Shown: positions 4,593 to 5,361 of the stretch, in pieces
Layout: each line of letters opens with the position of its first letter
Numbering within the stretch: position 1 is the stretch's first letter
Source: an uncultured Enterocloster sp.
GTDB lineage: Bacteria > Bacillota > Clostridia > Lachnospirales > Lachnospiraceae
Reading direction: 5' to 3'
Assembly: GCA_944382045.1 (NCBI GenBank)
Contig: CALWMT010000185.1
Span: forward strand, 1 to 5,361
Length of the DNA: 5,361 nt
Made by a program: the position numbers and the translations under genes
Notes under the pieces: model-generated
Told to the model about the DNA's origin: nothing
Database searches by the model: none
What the model saw: the letters and a program-made list of their open reading frames with translations, nothing else

Positions 4593-5361
4593 TTATTCTG
4601 CAAACCACCTTGCACCTGCCCCTTTGCCTTCTACATAAATTTTACCTTGTTCTTTTAACTCACGCATTAGGACTTGTACTTCTCCACGAGACAGACTCGG
4701 CAAAACTTGCTGCAATTCATTAAATCGCGTCCCTCTATTTTTCTGGATATGTGTTAAAATTAATTCTTTATTAGTATCACGATCTAATCCAACGATCCGA
4801 GTATGTACACCAGTTTTTCCTACCGCAGCATATAATTGACGTGAGAGAACATATCTATTTCGCCCAACATGTTCTACTACACCTATATCTGCTAGCCATT
4901 TTAAACGAGGACGCAAATATTCCGAAATAGGATTTTCATGATACAAGGCATTTACGATCAAAAAGTCAGCTGTTGAAAATGATTCAAGTCTGTCTTCACC
5001 TATTTTCTTAATTACAGAAAGCATTTTTTTATCTATGATCAAGCCGTTCAGAGTAAGACTAACAAAGTTATTGTCTGTACCGGTAAAATCTGGAAGCTCT
5101 TTCGCTTCCATGATGCTGATTTCATAAATCAGATTCATGCCCTGTCCGGATCTTTCTACTAAACCACATAATGACAGTATCTCTGCGATACGTCTATTAC
5201 GAGGAGACTGACGATTTAAAATATTGTCTAATGTGATTCCATTGGGAAAACCTCCAGGACTTTCTACTACTAACCGATCACGATACTGACGGATGAAAAT
5301 GCTTCCACTCATCTGATACATGCGGTGTGATACCGCATTTAGAATTGCTTCCCTCACTACA
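4593..5361 (-). CDS. COG2865-like protein with degenerate GHKL ATP-binding domain and C-terminal winged helices (N-terminus outside window)
   Basis: The 255 visible C-terminal residues belong to the family of predicted transcriptional regulators that pair an N-terminal AlbA_2 (Schlafen-like) domain with an HATPase_c_4 region. The AlbA_2 part would lie outside the window. At the edge the frame reads VVREAILNAVSHR, with the Glu and Asn of an N-box. It is followed by GSIFIRQYRDRLVVESPGGFPNG and NRQSPRNRRIAEIL...LVERSGQGM, all characteristic of the family. Downstream, about residues 117-175 and 195-255 look like two winged-helix segments, the second ending GKIYVEGKGAGARWFAE. GTG at 5357 is an internal valine, since the frame stays open to the edge. 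The gene is AT-rich: sampled 60-base lines count 30-42% GC against 62% in the ATPase gene, suggesting a separate origin. Such genes are often accessory; the target is unknown. The stop is TAA at 4595-4593. Confidence 0.85.
   Translation of the reverse strand, partial: VVREAILNAVSHRMYQMSGSIFIRQYRDRLVVESPGGFPNGITLDNILNRQSPRNRRIAEILSLCGLVERSGQGMNLIYEISIMEAKELPDFTGTDNNFVSLTLNGLIIDKKMLSVIKKIGEDRLESFSTADFLIVNALYHENPISEYLRPRLKWLADIGVVEHVGRNRYVLSRQLYAAVGKTGVHTRIVGLDRDTNKELILTHIQKNRGTRFNELQQVLPSLSRGEVQVLMRELKEQGKIYVEGKGAGARWFAE

Noticed and set aside
5355..5357. GTG as the start of the COG2865-like gene
   Set aside because: The frame is open to the window edge, the residue before is also Val, and the N-box begins right here, so the domain must start upstream.

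Overview
The window looks like part of a Gram-positive Firmicutes chromosome, most likely a Clostridia/Lachnospiraceae-type gut anaerobe. This is inferred from strong AGGAGG ribosome binding sites, a lipoprotein substrate-binding protein with a long Ala/Glu/Thr linker, T-tailed intrinsic terminators and a GC-rich polar amino acid ABC operon. Every supported gene lies on the minus strand, so transcription runs from high to low coordinates.

From right to left: (a) 5361-4593 is the C-terminal part of a COG2865-like protein (degenerate GHKL-type ATP-binding domain plus winged helices), open at the window edge and clearly more AT-rich than its neighbours. (b) 4592-4335 is a 258-base noncoding stretch. 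It holds a perfect 38-bp palindrome made of four 10-bp units with a TTGCAA core, a possible plus-strand promoter pointing at that palindrome, and a strong extended -10 promoter for the transporter operon. (c) 4334-1687 is a complete three-gene polar amino acid ABC transporter: lipoprotein binding protein, permease and ATPase. A terminator-like hairpin sits between the binding protein and the permease, and the permease and ATPase genes overlap by 17 bp. (d) 1664-1625 is an intrinsic terminator, followed with no room for a new promoter by an AbgB-like M20 amidohydrolase (1609-167). (e) 142-1 is the first 47 codons of a response regulator, 24 bases after the amidohydrolase stop and with its own strong RBS.

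A plausible working picture is uptake of an amino acid or an N-acylated amino acid/dipeptide by the ABC system, followed by cytoplasmic hydrolysis by the AbgB-like enzyme. Hairpins would step down expression from binding protein to transporter core to hydrolase. The substrate cannot be read from the sequence. No RNA genes, CRISPR arrays, transposases or insertion sequences were seen. The transporter genes are of ordinary type. The least explained element is the palindromic tandem repeat at 4551-4588, at the border between the AT-rich accessory gene and the GC-rich operon.
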